The notes: generated by a model from the sequence alone, not told the origin. Counted from the first letter of the stretch, positions 30,066 through 39,159 are shown. The stretch: DNA of 64,000 nt from Bradyrhizobium sp. CSA112 (GCF_029051645.1 NZ_JAACFS010000030.1:31170-95169); one strand, 5' to 3'. Translations and numbers: made by a program.

Positions 30066-30317
30066 TCAACCGCCGGTCATCGGCGGGAAGAACGCAATCT
30101 CACGCGCGCCTGATATCACGGCGTCCGGCTTGACGTGGGCCTGGTCGATCGCGGCGCGGATCACCTTCGGCTTTTCGAAGGCATAGGCGTAGGCCTCGCC
30201 GCGGCTGGACAGCCAGCCGATCAGATCGTTCACCGTGCGCACGTCGGCCGGCGGCTCGACGGTTTCCTCCGCCATGCCGACCCGCTCGCGTACCCAGGCG
30301 AAATATTTGACCTTCAC
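30066..30317 (-). CDS. moaD: Molybdopterin synthase sulfur carrier subunit MoaD
   Basis: An 83-residue beta-grasp protein starting at GTG 30317 (KVKYFAWVRERVG) and ending in the required Gly-Gly (FFPPMTGG), which becomes the thiocarboxylate. Its start overlaps the pgsA stop (GTGA) and it precedes moaE by 8 bases. The order pgsA-moaD-moaE-prmB is one tight operon. Confidence 0.94.
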   Translation of the reverse strand: MKVKYFAWVRERVGMAEETVEPPADVRTVNDLIGWLSSRGEAYAYAFEKPKVIRAAIDQAHVKPDAVISGAREIAFFPPMTGG

Positions 30318-30925
30318 CCCGCGTCCTCCTTGATGAGGTGATGGATGCCGGCGCGGAAATAGTCCCAGCCGGTGTAGATCGTGAAGATTGCCGACATCCA
30401 CAACAGGACGATCCCGATCAGGGTGGTCGCGGGCAGCAGCTGCTCGCCCGCTTCGCCCGCGATCAGAAAGCCGATCGCGACCAACTGGATTGTCGTCTTC
30501 CATTTCGCAAGCTTCGTCACGGGCACGCTCACCCGCAACGCCGCCAGATATTCCCGCAGGCCCGAGACCAGGATTTCGCGGCACAGGATCACGATGGCAG
30601 CCCACAGCGTCCAGCCGTGGATGCTGCTATCGGCTGCCAGCATCAGGAGGCAGGACGCCACCAGCAGCTTGTCGGCGATCGGGTCGAGCATGCGGCCAAA
30701 GGCGGACTGCTGGTCCCAAATGCGCGCATAGTAGCCATCGAGGTAGTCGGTCACCGCGGCGGCGATGAAGACCGCCAGCGCCACCCAGCGCAGCCACAGC
30801 GGGCCGTCCTGGATGGACTGGGCAAACACGCAGCCCACCACCACCGGAATGGCGGCTATGCGCGCGTAGGTAAGGATATTCGGCAGGGACATGCTCTTGG
30901 TCTGTCCCCTGGTCGTTGCGATGTT
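30314..30925 (-). CDS. pgsA: CDP-diacylglycerol-glycerol-3-phosphate 3-phosphatidyltransferase PgsA
   Basis: Commits CDP-diacylglycerol to phosphatidylglycerol synthesis in the inner membrane. The 203-residue protein has several hydrophobic helices and the CDP-alcohol phosphatidyltransferase motif DYLDGYYARIWDQQSAFGR followed by MLDPIADK (DGxxAR...GxxxDxxxD). The start may be MNIATTRG (30925) or MSLPNILT (30892). It lies about 90 bases after uvrC on the same strand. Confidence 0.93.
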   Translation of the reverse strand, partial: NIATTRGQTKSMSLPNILTYARIAAIPVVVGCVFAQSIQDGPLWLRWVALAVFIAAAVTDYLDGYYARIWDQQSAFGRMLDPIADKLLVASCLLMLAADSSIHGWTLWAAIVILCREILVSGLREYLAALRVSVPVTKLAKWKTTIQLVAIGFLIAGEAGEQLLPATTLIGIVLLWMSAIFTIYTGWDYFRAGIHHLIKEDAG

Positions 30926-31012
30926 CATCCGTCTTACCAATACCGCTGAAGCGTGAAGGTCAACCGTGCGGGCCTAGATGTCGCAGGCGACACCCATATG
31001 AATTAAAGCCCC

Positions 31013-33082
31013 TTAACTCGGTTGCGCATGGAAAAACTCGAAAATTTTGCGGGCGCTTTCGGCGCTGACCCCCGGAACCTTGCCCAGGTCGGCGATCGAG
31101 GCCCGCTCGATCTCCTTCAGGGTTCCGAAGTGGTGCAGCAAGGCACGTTTGCGTGACGGGCCGATGCCCGGGATCTCCTGCAGGCCAGCTTCCCTGATGT
31201 CTTTTTTCCGCAGTTTGCGGTGCGAGCCGATCACGAAGCGATGTGCCTCGTCGCGCAGTCGCTGGATGAAGTACAGCACAGGATCGCGCGGTTCGAGCTT
31301 GATGGCCTCGCGGTCCGGCATGAACAGGGTCTCCCGCCCGGCATCGCGGTCTGGGCCTTTTGCCACGGCCATCAGCGAGACCTGGGCCAGCCCGAGCCCG
31401 TCGAAAATCTCCCTGACGGCGTTGAGCTGGCCGCGGCCGCCGTCGATGATGACGAGGTCGGGCCATTGCGGAAACGAATCATCGTCGGCCTTCGCTTTGA
31501 CGACGTCGCCCTCCGGCGGCTTCAGCAGCCGCTTGAAGCGCCGCTCCAGCACCTCGCGCATCATCGCGTAGTCGTCGCCGGGCGTCAGCCCCTCGGACTT
31601 GATGTTGAACTTGCGGTACTGGTTTTTGATAAAACCATCCGGCCCCGCCACGATCATCGCGCCGACGGCGTTGGTGCCCTGGATGTGGCTGTTGTCGTAG
31701 ACCTCGATGCGTTTCGGCACCTGCGGCAGTCCGAGCGTGGCTGCCATCCCTTCCAGCAGCCGGCTCTGCGTCGCCGTATCGGCGAGCTTGCGGCCAAGCG
31801 CCTCGCGCGCATTGGTCAGCGCGTGTGTGACCAATTCCTTTTTCTCGCCGCGCTTTGGCACGGAGATTTCGACTTTGTAGCCAGCCTTCACGCAAAGGGC
31901 ATCGGCAAGCAGTTCTGATTCTTCGATCGCGTGCGAGAGCAGGATCAGCTTCGGCGGCGGCTTGTCGTCGTAGAACTGCGCGAGGAACGAAGCCAGCACT
32001 TCCTCCGACGTGAACGACTTCTCCGCGCGCGGGAAATAAGCGCGGTTGCCCCAGTTCTGGCCGGTGCGGAAGAAGAACACTTCAACGCAGGAATAGCCGC
32101 CTTCCTGATGGATGGCGAATACGTCGGCTTCTTCCACGGTACGCGGATTGATGCCCTGCTGCGACTGGATCGCCGACAGAGCGGCGAGGCGATCGCGGTA
32201 GAGCGCCGCTGTTTCAAATTCGAGTTCGTTCGACGCCTTCTCCATTTCGGCGGCGAGCAGCTCCTTCACGGCGTGGCTGCGGCCGGAAAGGAAATCGTTC
32301 GCCTCGCGCACCAGCTCGGTGTAGCCGGGGAAGTCGATCTCGCGCGTGCAGGGACCCGAACAGCGGCGGATTTGGTACAGCAGGCACGGCCGCGTGCGGC
32401 TTTCGAAAAAGCCGTCGGTGCAGGAGCGGATCAGAAACGCGCGCTGTAGCGCCGTAATCGTGCGGTTGACGGCGCCGGCGGAAGCGAACGGCCCGAAATA
32501 TCGTCCGGGCCTGGTTTGCGCGCCGCGATGTTTGAGGATCTGCGGCGCCCAATGGTCGCCGGTGATCAGGATGTAAGGAAACGATTTGTCGTCGCGCAGT
32601 TGCACGTTGAAGCGCGGCCGTAGCTGCTTGATCAGATTGGCTTCCAGCAGCAGCGCTTCGGTCTCGGTCGTGGTGGAGACGATCTCGACCGTCACGGTCG
32701 CCGCGATCATGCGCAGGATACGCGCCGGCAGCGGCGCGTTGACGCGGGCGTAGGAAGCAAGCCGCTTGCGAACGTTTTTCGCCTTGCCGACGTACAGCAC
32801 GTCGCTCGCGGTATTGAGCATGCGATAGACGCCGGGAGAGGTCGGCGCCAGCCGCACCGCGTTTTCGATAGCCGCGTGGCCGACCGCCAGCGGGCCTTCG
32901 GCAATCGCCTCGGCGGGCTCCTCGGGGGCTTCCGGCAGGCGCGCCTCGTCGTCCTCCTCGGCGGCAGATGTCGCGGGATCGACGTCGGCGGCGGCGGTCA
33001 GGTCCTGGGGCGGTAAATCCGGCTGGGAACCCCGCCGCGCCTTGCGCGGGGGCTGCGGATGGTCGGTAGAATCGTGATCCAT
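31013..33082 (-). CDS. uvrC: Excinuclease ABC subunit UvrC
   Basis: Nuclease subunit of nucleotide-excision repair making both incisions. The 689-residue protein has an added N-terminal charged segment of about 70 residues, then GIY-YIG (SPGVYRMLNTASDVLYVGKA), the Cys-containing region (CLLYQIRRCSGPC), a UVR domain (EMEKASNELEFETAALYRDRL), the RNase H-like endonuclease domain (EVYDNSHIQG, LVIIDGGRGQLN) and C-terminal helix-hairpin-helices (EIPGIGPSRKRALL). The extension is Pro/Asp/Glu-rich and probably disordered. Confidence 0.96.
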   Translation of the reverse strand: MDHDSTDHPQPPRKARRGSQPDLPPQDLTAAADVDPATSAAEEDDEARLPEAPEEPAEAIAEGPLAVGHAAIENAVRLAPTSPGVYRMLNTASDVLYVGKAKNVRKRLASYARVNAPLPARILRMIAATVTVEIVSTTTETEALLLEANLIKQLRPRFNVQLRDDKSFPYILITGDHWAPQILKHRGAQTRPGRYFGPFASAGAVNRTITALQRAFLIRSCTDGFFESRTRPCLLYQIRRCSGPCTREIDFPGYTELVREANDFLSGRSHAVKELLAAEMEKASNELEFETAALYRDRLAALSAIQSQQGINPRTVEEADVFAIHQEGGYSCVEVFFFRTGQNWGNRAYFPRAEKSFTSEEVLASFLAQFYDDKPPPKLILLSHAIEESELLADALCVKAGYKVEISVPKRGEKKELVTHALTNAREALGRKLADTATQSRLLEGMAATLGLPQVPKRIEVYDNSHIQGTNAVGAMIVAGPDGFIKNQYRKFNIKSEGLTPGDDYAMMREVLERRFKRLLKPPEGDVVKAKADDDSFPQWPDLVIIDGGRGQLNAVREIFDGLGLAQVSLMAVAKGPDRDAGRETLFMPDREAIKLEPRDPVLYFIQRLRDEAHRFVIGSHRKLRKKDIREAGLQEIPGIGPSRKRALLHHFGTLKEIERASIADLGKVPGVSAESARKIFEFFHAQPS

Positions 33083-33301
33083 GGACCTAAATTAAGCGCT
33101 GCAGGGCGGCATCGCCAGCGCTCGCGGCGCGCTCTTCGCGGAGCGGCCGGTAACGCTTCCTTAACACTGATGAGTGGGCGGTAATCCGACTTAACAACCC
33201 TTTAACTTAAAACTCTCGATAAATCTTACTGGAAAAGATGGAGTTCCGTAACCAGGCCGGTTTCTCGCCGGCAAGGTCGCGGCAGTTGCGTGGAGTTGGG
33301 G

Positions 33302-33925
33302 ATGGGCAGGATTGTGTGGGGCGCGCTGGCGCTGATCGCCACCGGCTGGACCACGTCGGTACGGGCGGCCGACCTCTACGGATCGCGCCCGCCCTTGACG
33401 GTCAACCAGACGCAGTTCGGCCCCGATAGCTGGGCCGGCCCCTATCTCGGCGGCAACCTCGGCTATGCCTGGGGCTCGGTCGCAAATAATCCGGCCAAAC
33501 CGTCCGGTTTCGTGGGCGGCGTTCAGGCCGGCTACAATTGGCAGAACGGACCGTGGGTGTTCGGTCTTGAAGGTGACATCCAGGCGACCGGCGCCGAAGA
33601 AACCTTCGCACCGTGGAAATTCTCCAATCCCTGGTTCGGCACGGTTCGCGGCCGCGCCGGTTACGCGTTCAACAATGTGCTGTTCTTCGGCACGGGCGGT
33701 CTCGCCTTTGGCGAACTGCGCGCCACCACCTTCGGCCTGTCTGAATCCCATACCAATGCGGGGTGGACGCTCGGCGTCGGCGCCGAGATGGGCTTTGCCC
33801 AGAACTGGAGCGCCAAGGTCGAATATCTCTATGTCGATCTGGCCAACAGCAACTTCGTCATTACAGGCGCGTCGAACGGTTACCGGTTCGGCGTGATACG
33901 GGCCGGCTTGAACTATCACTTCTGA
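33302..33925 (+). CDS. Outer-membrane beta-barrel porin-like protein (Omp25/Omp31 type)
   Basis: A 207-residue secreted protein with signal peptide (GALALIATGWTTSVRAAD) and an eight-stranded OmpA/Omp25-like barrel: GPYLGGNLGYAWG, GFVGGVQAGYNWQ, GLEGDIQATG, RGRAGYAFNNVLFFGTGGLAFG, GAEMGFAQNWSAKVEYLYVDL, ending in an aromatic C-terminus (AGLNYHF) needed for barrel assembly. ATG 33302 has GGAGTTGGGG upstream. A rho-independent terminator follows. Bradyrhizobia carry many such paralogues; no specific role is assigned. Confidence 0.88.
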   Translation: MGRIVWGALALIATGWTTSVRAADLYGSRPPLTVNQTQFGPDSWAGPYLGGNLGYAWGSVANNPAKPSGFVGGVQAGYNWQNGPWVFGLEGDIQATGAEETFAPWKFSNPWFGTVRGRAGYAFNNVLFFGTGGLAFGELRATTFGLSESHTNAGWTLGVGAEMGFAQNWSAKVEYLYVDLANSNFVITGASNGYRFGVIRAGLNYHF

Positions 33926-33954
33926 GAACAAAGAAACTGTCGGCTACCAACTCC

Positions 33955-33984
33955 CGGCGGCGGTAAGCCGCCGAGATTTTTTTT
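33955..33984 (+). terminator. Rho-independent terminator after the barrel protein
   Basis: 7-bp stem CGGCGGC/GCCGCCG with loop GGTAA (33955-33973), then GAGA... reduced to AGA and eight T (33977-33984). Confidence 0.88.
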
Positions 33985-34029
33985 GCCTTGTGATCGGCAC
34001 GTCACGTGAAAGCGCGATAGAACGGTATC

Positions 34030-34869
34030 ATGCAAACTGGACAGCCTAGCCTTACCGCATTGGGCGCCGCCCGCTTGCGCGCGGCGCATCAGGTGCTGGA
34101 TCACGCGTCGATCCTCGCCGATCCCCTGGCGTTGCGTATTCTCGGCGACGACATTGCGGTGCCGCTCGATCATGCGCGGGCTCACACGTCCGGGCCGCGG
34201 CTGCGCTGGTTCATCGCCGCGCGTTCGCGCATTACGGAAGACGCCCTCAACGTCGCAGTGAACGCCGGCACCATCCAGCTTGTGGTGCTCGGCGCCGGAC
34301 TGGACACGCTTGCCTACCGGACGCCGCTCGCCGGCCGCCTGCGGATGTTCGAGGTCGACCATCCGGCGACGCAGCAACGCAAGCGCCAAATGCTTTCCGA
34401 TGCCGCGATTGATATGCCTGACACGCTTCGTTTCGTCCCCATCGATTTCGAACGCGAGACGCTGGCTGAAGTTCTCCGCACCGCGGGCTTCAATGCGGCG
34501 GAGCGGAGTTTTTTCAGCTGGCTCGGCGTCGTGCCCTACCTGACCGAGCCGGCGATCTTTTCGACGCTCGGCTTCATCGCCCAACTGGAAGGCGGTGCTG
34601 AGGTGACGTTCGACTACGTCAATCCCGCGGCTTCGATCGCACCCGCCGCCCGTGTGGCTCATCAAGCGCTGGCAGACCGGGTGGCCGCGGCAGGCGAGCG
34701 CATCCAGAGTTATTTCGACACCGCGCCGTTATGCGCCAAAATGACGGAGGCGGGTTTTCGCCGTGTTGATGATATCGGCCCGGCCGAGATTGCGACGCGT
34801 TTCTTTCCCGAGGCCGAATGGTCGGCGCCAGCGCGCGGCGGGCATGTCATGCACGGCTCAACGATCTGA
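34030..34869 (+). CDS. SAM-dependent methyltransferase (TIGR00027/leucine carboxyl methyltransferase-like)
   Basis: A 279-residue class I methyltransferase. The SAM motif is VVLGAGLDTLAYR and the acidic residue that binds the ribose is in MFEVDHPATQQRK; FFSWLGVVPYLTE follows in the expected place. These are the hallmarks of the TIGR00027/LCMT family. The N-terminus ATG 34030 begins MQTGQPSLTALGAARLRAAHQ, as in other members. Substrate unknown; members in other bacteria methylate carboxyl groups of small molecules or proteins. Confidence 0.85.
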   Translation: MQTGQPSLTALGAARLRAAHQVLDHASILADPLALRILGDDIAVPLDHARAHTSGPRLRWFIAARSRITEDALNVAVNAGTIQLVVLGAGLDTLAYRTPLAGRLRMFEVDHPATQQRKRQMLSDAAIDMPDTLRFVPIDFERETLAEVLRTAGFNAAERSFFSWLGVVPYLTEPAIFSTLGFIAQLEGGAEVTFDYVNPAASIAPAARVAHQALADRVAAAGERIQSYFDTAPLCAKMTEAGFRRVDDIGPAEIATRFFPEAEWSAPARGGHVMHGSTI

Positions 34870-34934
34870 GCGGCAGTGGCGCGCCAGTTGATCTTGCAGG
34901 CAAAGTTCAGTCTGCGTCCAACGCGAGCATCAGC

Positions 34935-35150
34935 TCACGATGAAATCACCAGGTTGACCGCCTTGGGGCCTTTGCCCTTCTTGTCCGGTTCGACCTCGAA
35001 CGTAATGCGCTGTCCTTCTATCAGATCCTTCAATCCGGCCCGCTCGACGGCGGTGATGTGCACGAACACATCGCGGCCGCCATCATCAGGCTTGATGAAG
35101 CCGTAGCCGCGTTCTCCATTGAAGAACTTGACTGTTCCAGTCATGGCCAT
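34935..35150 (-). CDS. Cold-shock family protein (Csp)
   Basis: A 71-residue cold-shock domain: RNA-binding motif GYGFIKPDD (RNP1) and DVFVHI (RNP2) in the usual places. A strong GGAGGAG (complement of 35158-35164) sits 7 bases before ATG 35150, favouring MAMTGTVKFFNG over the Met two residues in. Stand-alone gene; the leader is long enough for cold-responsive folding but I did not identify a specific structure. Confidence 0.93.
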   Translation of the reverse strand: MAMTGTVKFFNGERGYGFIKPDDGGRDVFVHITAVERAGLKDLIEGQRITFEVEPDKKGKGPKAVNLVISS

Positions 35151-35412
35151 CGGGAAACTCCTCCCCCGTATTGCACTGCCGCTACGCGCACCTCGCGTAT
35201 CGGCCGACCGGACATTCGCTGCCGGATGCTTGGCCACCTGAGCCGATCGGGTTCATGCCGCCGACCGACCTGGATTTTTCTTCGGCCTTGATCACTCCGC
35301 CGCAACCATTCGCGGAAGCGGAACGTAAAGCCAGTCCCAACAGTCTGAGCATAATACGGTTTCGCATAAATTGCCTACGGCGATTCGCACTTTTCACCGG
35401 CTGCCTGGGCCC
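35151..35412. other. Intergenic region upstream of the cold-shock gene
   Basis: 262 bases between the end of rlmJ and the Csp start, expected to hold the Csp promoter and leader. A short minus-strand open frame (35182-35397, 71 codons) runs through it, but it overlaps the Csp leader, has no ribosome-binding site I can see and no recognisable similarity, so I do not call it a gene. Confidence 0.4.
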
Positions 35413-36273
35413 TCAGGGCTTGGGCGTCTCCAGCCTGAACCGGCCGGCCCCGCCCTGGCCGAGCGGTTTTTCAAGTTCGGGCAAAATTGTCTTCAACTCA
35501 CCCGCCAGCGTCCACGGCGGATTGACGATCAGGAGGCCGGTGGAGGCGAGGGGGCCGCCCGGCGCCTGCGGCGCGACGCTGAATTCGAGCCGCAGACATT
35601 TCCCGGCCGGCTTGCTGGCGGCGGCAGCGCCCGCGACAAGCCGCGCCAGCGTGTCGGTGGCGCGCCGGCTCTTCACCGGATACCAGATCAGATAGCTGCC
35701 GGTCGGCCATTTCGCATAGGCTTCGGCGAAGCCGCTGGCCAGGCTTTCGAATTCGTCCTTTTGCTCGAACGAGGGATCGATCAGTACCAGGCCGCGCCGC
35801 TCGTTGGGGGGCACGAAGGCCGGCAGCGCCGTCCAGCCGTCGAGATCGACCACCCGCGCCTGACTGTCGCGGCGCAGCGCATCGATCAGTTGCCTGCGGG
35901 CATTGGGCTCGATTTCACAGGCGGTGAGGCGGTCCTGCGGCCGCAGCAGCGCGCGGGCGATCAGGGGCGATCCGGGATAGGCCTCCAGCTTGCCGGGGGC
36001 GTTGAATGCCCTGACGATATCGAGATAGGGGCTCACCAGCGGCAGCGCGGTTTCCGAGAACCGCGCCTGCATCACCCGTGCAATGCCGGTCAGCCATTCG
36101 CCGCCGCGGCGCGCCTCTTCGCCTGTGAGATCGTAACGGCCGGCACCGGCATGGGTGTCGATGACGCGAAACGGCGCCTGCTTTTCCTGCAGATAGGTCA
36201 GCATGCGCACCAGCACGATATGCTTGATGACATCGGCAAAGCCGCCGGCGTGAAAGGCGTGTCGGTAGTTCAT
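35413..36273 (-). CDS. rlmJ: 23S rRNA (adenine2030-N6)-methyltransferase RlmJ
   Basis: SAM-dependent methylation of A2030. The 286-residue protein starts with the family signature MNYRHAFHAGGFADVIKH and has GSPLIARALLRPQDRL, which is the region binding SAM. The catalytic motif IV, usually DPPY/F-E, reads DPSFEQ here (around base 35783), a Pro-to-Ser change. The rest of the family pattern, including ERRGLVLID and TGSYLIWYP, is intact. Confidence 0.92.
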   Translation of the reverse strand: MNYRHAFHAGGFADVIKHIVLVRMLTYLQEKQAPFRVIDTHAGAGRYDLTGEEARRGGEWLTGIARVMQARFSETALPLVSPYLDIVRAFNAPGKLEAYPGSPLIARALLRPQDRLTACEIEPNARRQLIDALRRDSQARVVDLDGWTALPAFVPPNERRGLVLIDPSFEQKDEFESLASGFAEAYAKWPTGSYLIWYPVKSRRATDTLARLVAGAAAASKPAGKCLRLEFSVAPQAPGGPLASTGLLIVNPPWTLAGELKTILPELEKPLGQGGAGRFRLETPKP

Positions 36274-36583
36274 GGCAGTCGGCCGATCAATTGGAGCAGA
36301 CGAAAGCGTCTTCTACTCGCCAGGGCCGGCCTTGTCCTCCTTCGCGAAACGCTTCGGAGGACCAGGGCTGAAAACCCGGCGAAGCCTTGGCGAAGACGGG
36401 TCCTGCTCGCAAACGCCTCACGATCGGGGCCGAAATGGCCAAAGACGCCTTGGTGCAGGTAGGTCCCGGCCATCCACGCGTCTTGCAGATGACGATAAAA
36501 GCCGTGGATGGCCGGGAACGCAGACAACTAGCAGTCTGCGCAAGGGAGCCGCCATGCCCTGGCATGGCGGAGCAAGAGTGGCT
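36274..36583. other. 310-base gap with repeat-like sequence, no gene seen
   Basis: Contains the inverted repeat at 36464-36517 and, before it, GC-rich phrases such as 'ggcgaagccttggcgaagacgg'. The right part (36525-36583) has short G/C-rich direct phrases. It separates two minus-strand genes and holds the rlmJ promoter region, for which I cannot name boxes. Confidence 0.45.
36464..36517. repeat. Inverted repeat with 15-bp arms
   Basis: Arms TCCCGGCCATCCACG (36464-36478) and CGTGGATGGCCGGGA (36503-36517) are exact complements with a 24-base loop. It lies in the leader side of rlmJ and downstream... on the opposite side of the RNase T2 end, so it could terminate the latter's upstream neighbour or be another dispersed repeat. 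Confidence 0.85.
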
Positions 36584-37264
36584 TCAGCCGCCCCGCACCG
36601 GCGGCATCACCACCTCGTCACGCCGGCAGGCGCGGCGGTCGATTTCCTCGCAGGCGCGGAATTGCATGTCCTTGCTCAGGCAGACCCGAACCTCGCTCAG
36701 GCGCCGGCTGGAGCAGGTCACGGAAATCGCCGCACTGCTGAGGCCCGGGTTGATCTTGATGAAAGCTTCCTCGAGATCGCCGGGGGCGATGGTCTTCTGC
36801 TCCGACAATTGCAGGAATTCCTCGGGGATTTTCACCGCCGCGCGCGCCTTGCGGATGCTCTCGAAATAGGCCCGCGCGCCAAGGCCCGAACAGGTGCCGT
36901 GCTTGTCCCACTCGTTGAAGACAAGGCCGGGTGCCGGCATCAGGTCCAGCATCGAGGTCATGATGTTGCGATCGAGCCGCGGCGAGGGCCGCTGGCAATA
37001 TTCGGGAAAGCCGCGCTCATATTGCGGCCACAGGCCGTGAACCACGAAGGAATAGGGGCGGCTGCACTGGGCCTGTGATCGCCCGCTATTGCCGCGCTCA
37101 GCGGCCGCCTCGCAGAACGAGGGCGACCAGGAGAGGGCAAGGACGTAAAAATCGAACTCGCCCGGGGCGTTCTGCCGGCGGTCCTGGGCGGACGCCATTC
37201 CGGCAGAGACGACAACAAGGGCTAGTGAAATCAGAAGCCGCGAAAGAATAATGGACCGGTGCAT
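36584..37264 (-). CDS. Ribonuclease T2 family protein, secreted
   Basis: A 226-residue endoribonuclease with signal peptide (LLISLALVVVSAGMASAQ). Both catalytic blocks are intact: FVVHGLWPQ (CAS1) and EWDKHGTCSG (CAS2) each with its catalytic His. Cys residues suitable for disulfides are present (FCEAA, QCSRP, CSSRR, CLSKD, ACEEI). It is probably periplasmic and degrades RNA without metal. Stand-alone gene. Confidence 0.92.
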   Translation of the reverse strand: MHRSIILSRLLISLALVVVSAGMASAQDRRQNAPGEFDFYVLALSWSPSFCEAAAERGNSGRSQAQCSRPYSFVVHGLWPQYERGFPEYCQRPSPRLDRNIMTSMLDLMPAPGLVFNEWDKHGTCSGLGARAYFESIRKARAAVKIPEEFLQLSEQKTIAPGDLEEAFIKINPGLSSAAISVTCSSRRLSEVRVCLSKDMQFRACEEIDRRACRRDEVVMPPVRGG

Positions 37265-37392
37265 CGAACGCCCCCTCTACTCGACTACCGGGAGCCTAGC
37301 AGGGAACCGGAACATTTCAAGAACAAAATTGATGATTCCCCACACGCTGGCCCGGAGCAGGCCCGCTCGGATCGGCGAATCGGGGATGGGGA

Positions 37393-37869
37393 TCAGGGCC
37401 GGGCGGCTCGGCAGCCCGGGCTGTAGGCCCAATTGCGGTCGAGCCCGGTCACACACCATTCGACGCCCTGGCCGAAGCCGGCAAAGCCGCCATCCTCGAT
37501 GATCGAGTAGTGCACCGTGCGCATCTTGCCATCGCTCAGCATCACGTCGCCGCTGCAGTAACGGCGCGGGATGTTGTCGGACTGCCATGGCCGGAATGCA
37601 GTTTCATGGATCCGGCCAAAGCCGGTGATCACCAGCGCCGAATTCCAGAACTTGCCCTCCTTCTCCTGGAATTGATAGGCGATCGTCGTCAGCGCCCGCT
37701 CGCATTCGGCGACGCGCCCGTCATACCTCGGGCCGAACAGGCCGAAATTCAGCTCAATTGGATTGGCGGCCTGGGCGGCGTGGCTGGAGGCCAGCAGGGC
37801 GAGCGCCGCCGCCATTGGGCCAAGTGCTCTGGGACCGAGTGCTCTCAAGGATTTGAACAAATTGCGCAT
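37393..37869 (-). CDS. Secreted protein of unknown function, conserved-looking
   Basis: A 158-residue protein with a signal peptide (MRNLFKSL..., hydrophobic AAALALLASSHAAQA) and a mature part with four Cys (ECER, YCSG, WCVT, GCRA), suggesting two disulfides in the periplasm. I chose MRNLFKSLRALG at 37869; the frame is open upstream without signal character. No known domain is recognised. Confidence 0.65.
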   Translation of the reverse strand: MRNLFKSLRALGPRALGPMAAALALLASSHAAQAANPIELNFGLFGPRYDGRVAECERALTTIAYQFQEKEGKFWNSALVITGFGRIHETAFRPWQSDNIPRRYCSGDVMLSDGKMRTVHYSIIEDGGFAGFGQGVEWCVTGLDRNWAYSPGCRAARP

Positions 37870-38035
37870 GGGGAATCCGCCGGTAAGCCAACGCACGGGA
37901 CGGTGCCGCGAAGCCCTGACAAGGTCAAGTGCAGCGCGGCAACACCTGACGGCCAAGTCCGCCCCGTGCTGCGTCAATTCTTTTCACGGCGACCGGCGCA
38001 CACTATGGTGGGCTTCGAGCGAAATGGAGTCTGCG

Positions 38036-38341
38036 ATGCGAAGAATTCTGGCCGCGTGCCTGATTGCCATGGGCGGGATGCTGGCGGGGGCGCCGGCGCA
38101 GGCGCATTGGTGGGACATCGATACGGTGCCGGCGTTCAAGGGCAACGACACCGGCGGCATCATCGCCCATCAGCTCGCGATGCGGGCCGATGCCCGCCAG
38201 CTCGCCGTCGACCACTGCGCCCGTTACGGCAAGGTGGTGAAATTCCTCGGCGTGCAACCCAATTACGGCGGCTACGTTTCCTTTGCCTGCCGCTGGGTCC
38301 CCTATGGTGCCGCTGAGCGGCCGCTGCGCACGCTTTACTGA
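38036..38341 (+). CDS. Small secreted protein, function unknown
   Basis: A 101-residue protein with signal peptide (MRRILAACLIAMGGMLAGAPAQA) and a mature part of about 78 residues with two Cys (DHCARYG, FACRW). GGAG at 38026-38029 is 7 bases before ATG 38036, which decides the start. It is divergent from the previous secreted-protein gene. No domain recognised. Confidence 0.62.
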   Translation: MRRILAACLIAMGGMLAGAPAQAHWWDIDTVPAFKGNDTGGIIAHQLAMRADARQLAVDHCARYGKVVKFLGVQPNYGGYVSFACRWVPYGAAERPLRTLY

Positions 38342-38444
38342 GCGCAGCCGCTACCTGTTTTCCGGCCGGACATGTTTTTGCCACGCAAAGCGTGTGTTCA
38401 CTTCGCGCGCACGATAGCGTTGAAGTATTCAGGGGAGCACACGC

Positions 38445-38984
38445 ATGCGACGACTGCTTTTTGTGTCTTGGTCTGCCGTTGGTCTGCTTGCCCTGTTGCC
38501 GGCGAGCGGCGCCGTTGCCGTGGAGCTGCCGGTGCGCAAGGCCGGTCTGTGGGAAATGAAGGTGCTGAGCGGCGGAACGGTGCCCGAGATGACCATGCAG
38601 CAATGCACCGACGAGACCACAGACAAGGACATGAGCACCGCGATGTCGCCGGTGGCCAAGGAGATCTGCTCGAAGCAGGAGATCCAGAAGACGGCGACCG
38701 GCTATGTCACCGATTCCGTTTGCGGCATCGCCGGCGTGACGGTCAAATCAAAGGCCGAGATCACCGGCGACTTCAACTCCGCCTACACCGTGAAATCGAC
38801 CTCGCATAGCGAAGGTGGGCGGGCCGGCGCGAACGATTCCACCTCAACGATCGAGGCCAAATGGGTCGGCGCCTGCAAGGCCGACCAGAAGCCCGGCGAC
38901 ATCATGATGCCTGGCGGCATGAAGATGAACATCAAGGACATGCAAAAGCTAAAGGCGCTGATCCCGAAGCAGCCGGCGAAATAG
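38445..38984 (+). CDS. DUF3617-family secreted protein
   Basis: A 179-residue protein with signal peptide (LFVSWSAVGLLALLPASGAVA) followed by the DUF3617 pattern: RKAGLWEMKV near the mature N-terminus, a Cys-containing MQQCTDE, then EICSKQEI, DSVCGIAG, and a terminal GACKADQKPGD. The four Cys suggest disulfides in the periplasm. Function of the family is unknown. Confidence 0.8.
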   Translation: MRRLLFVSWSAVGLLALLPASGAVAVELPVRKAGLWEMKVLSGGTVPEMTMQQCTDETTDKDMSTAMSPVAKEICSKQEIQKTATGYVTDSVCGIAGVTVKSKAEITGDFNSAYTVKSTSHSEGGRAGANDSTSTIEAKWVGACKADQKPGDIMMPGGMKMNIKDMQKLKALIPKQPAK

Positions 38985-39009
38985 CCTTCGAAGATCGCCT
39001 GGCCGGTGG

Positions 39010-39142
39010 CCTCATGGTTCGAGACGCGCAGCTTCGCTGCGCTCCTCACCATGAGGGGTGCAGGCCCGGTGCTGCGGCCTCATACTGGGCAAGACCCTCG
39101 CCCTGAGGAGCGCGGAACGCGCGTCTCGAAGGGCGAGGCCGA
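39010..39142. repeat. Two adjacent inverted repeats (family E), CCTCATGGT type
   Basis: First hairpin 39010-39056 (CCTCATGGT/ACCATGAGG, inner CGCAGCTTCGCTGCG); second 39094-39138 (CCTCGCCCT/AGGGCGAGG with GAGGAGCGCGGAACGCGCGTCTCG between). The CTCATC/GAGGAGCGC...GTCTCGA phrase recurs at 45984-46080 and 46911-46955. It lies between the convergent DUF3617 and histidine kinase genes. Confidence 0.85.
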
Positions 39143-39159
39143 GATCTCTCGAAAACGAC

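Noticed and set aside
35182..35397. 71-codon minus-strand frame upstream of the cold-shock gene
   Set aside because: No ribosome-binding site, no similarity, and it would occupy the cold-shock leader; kept only as a remark in the gap entry.
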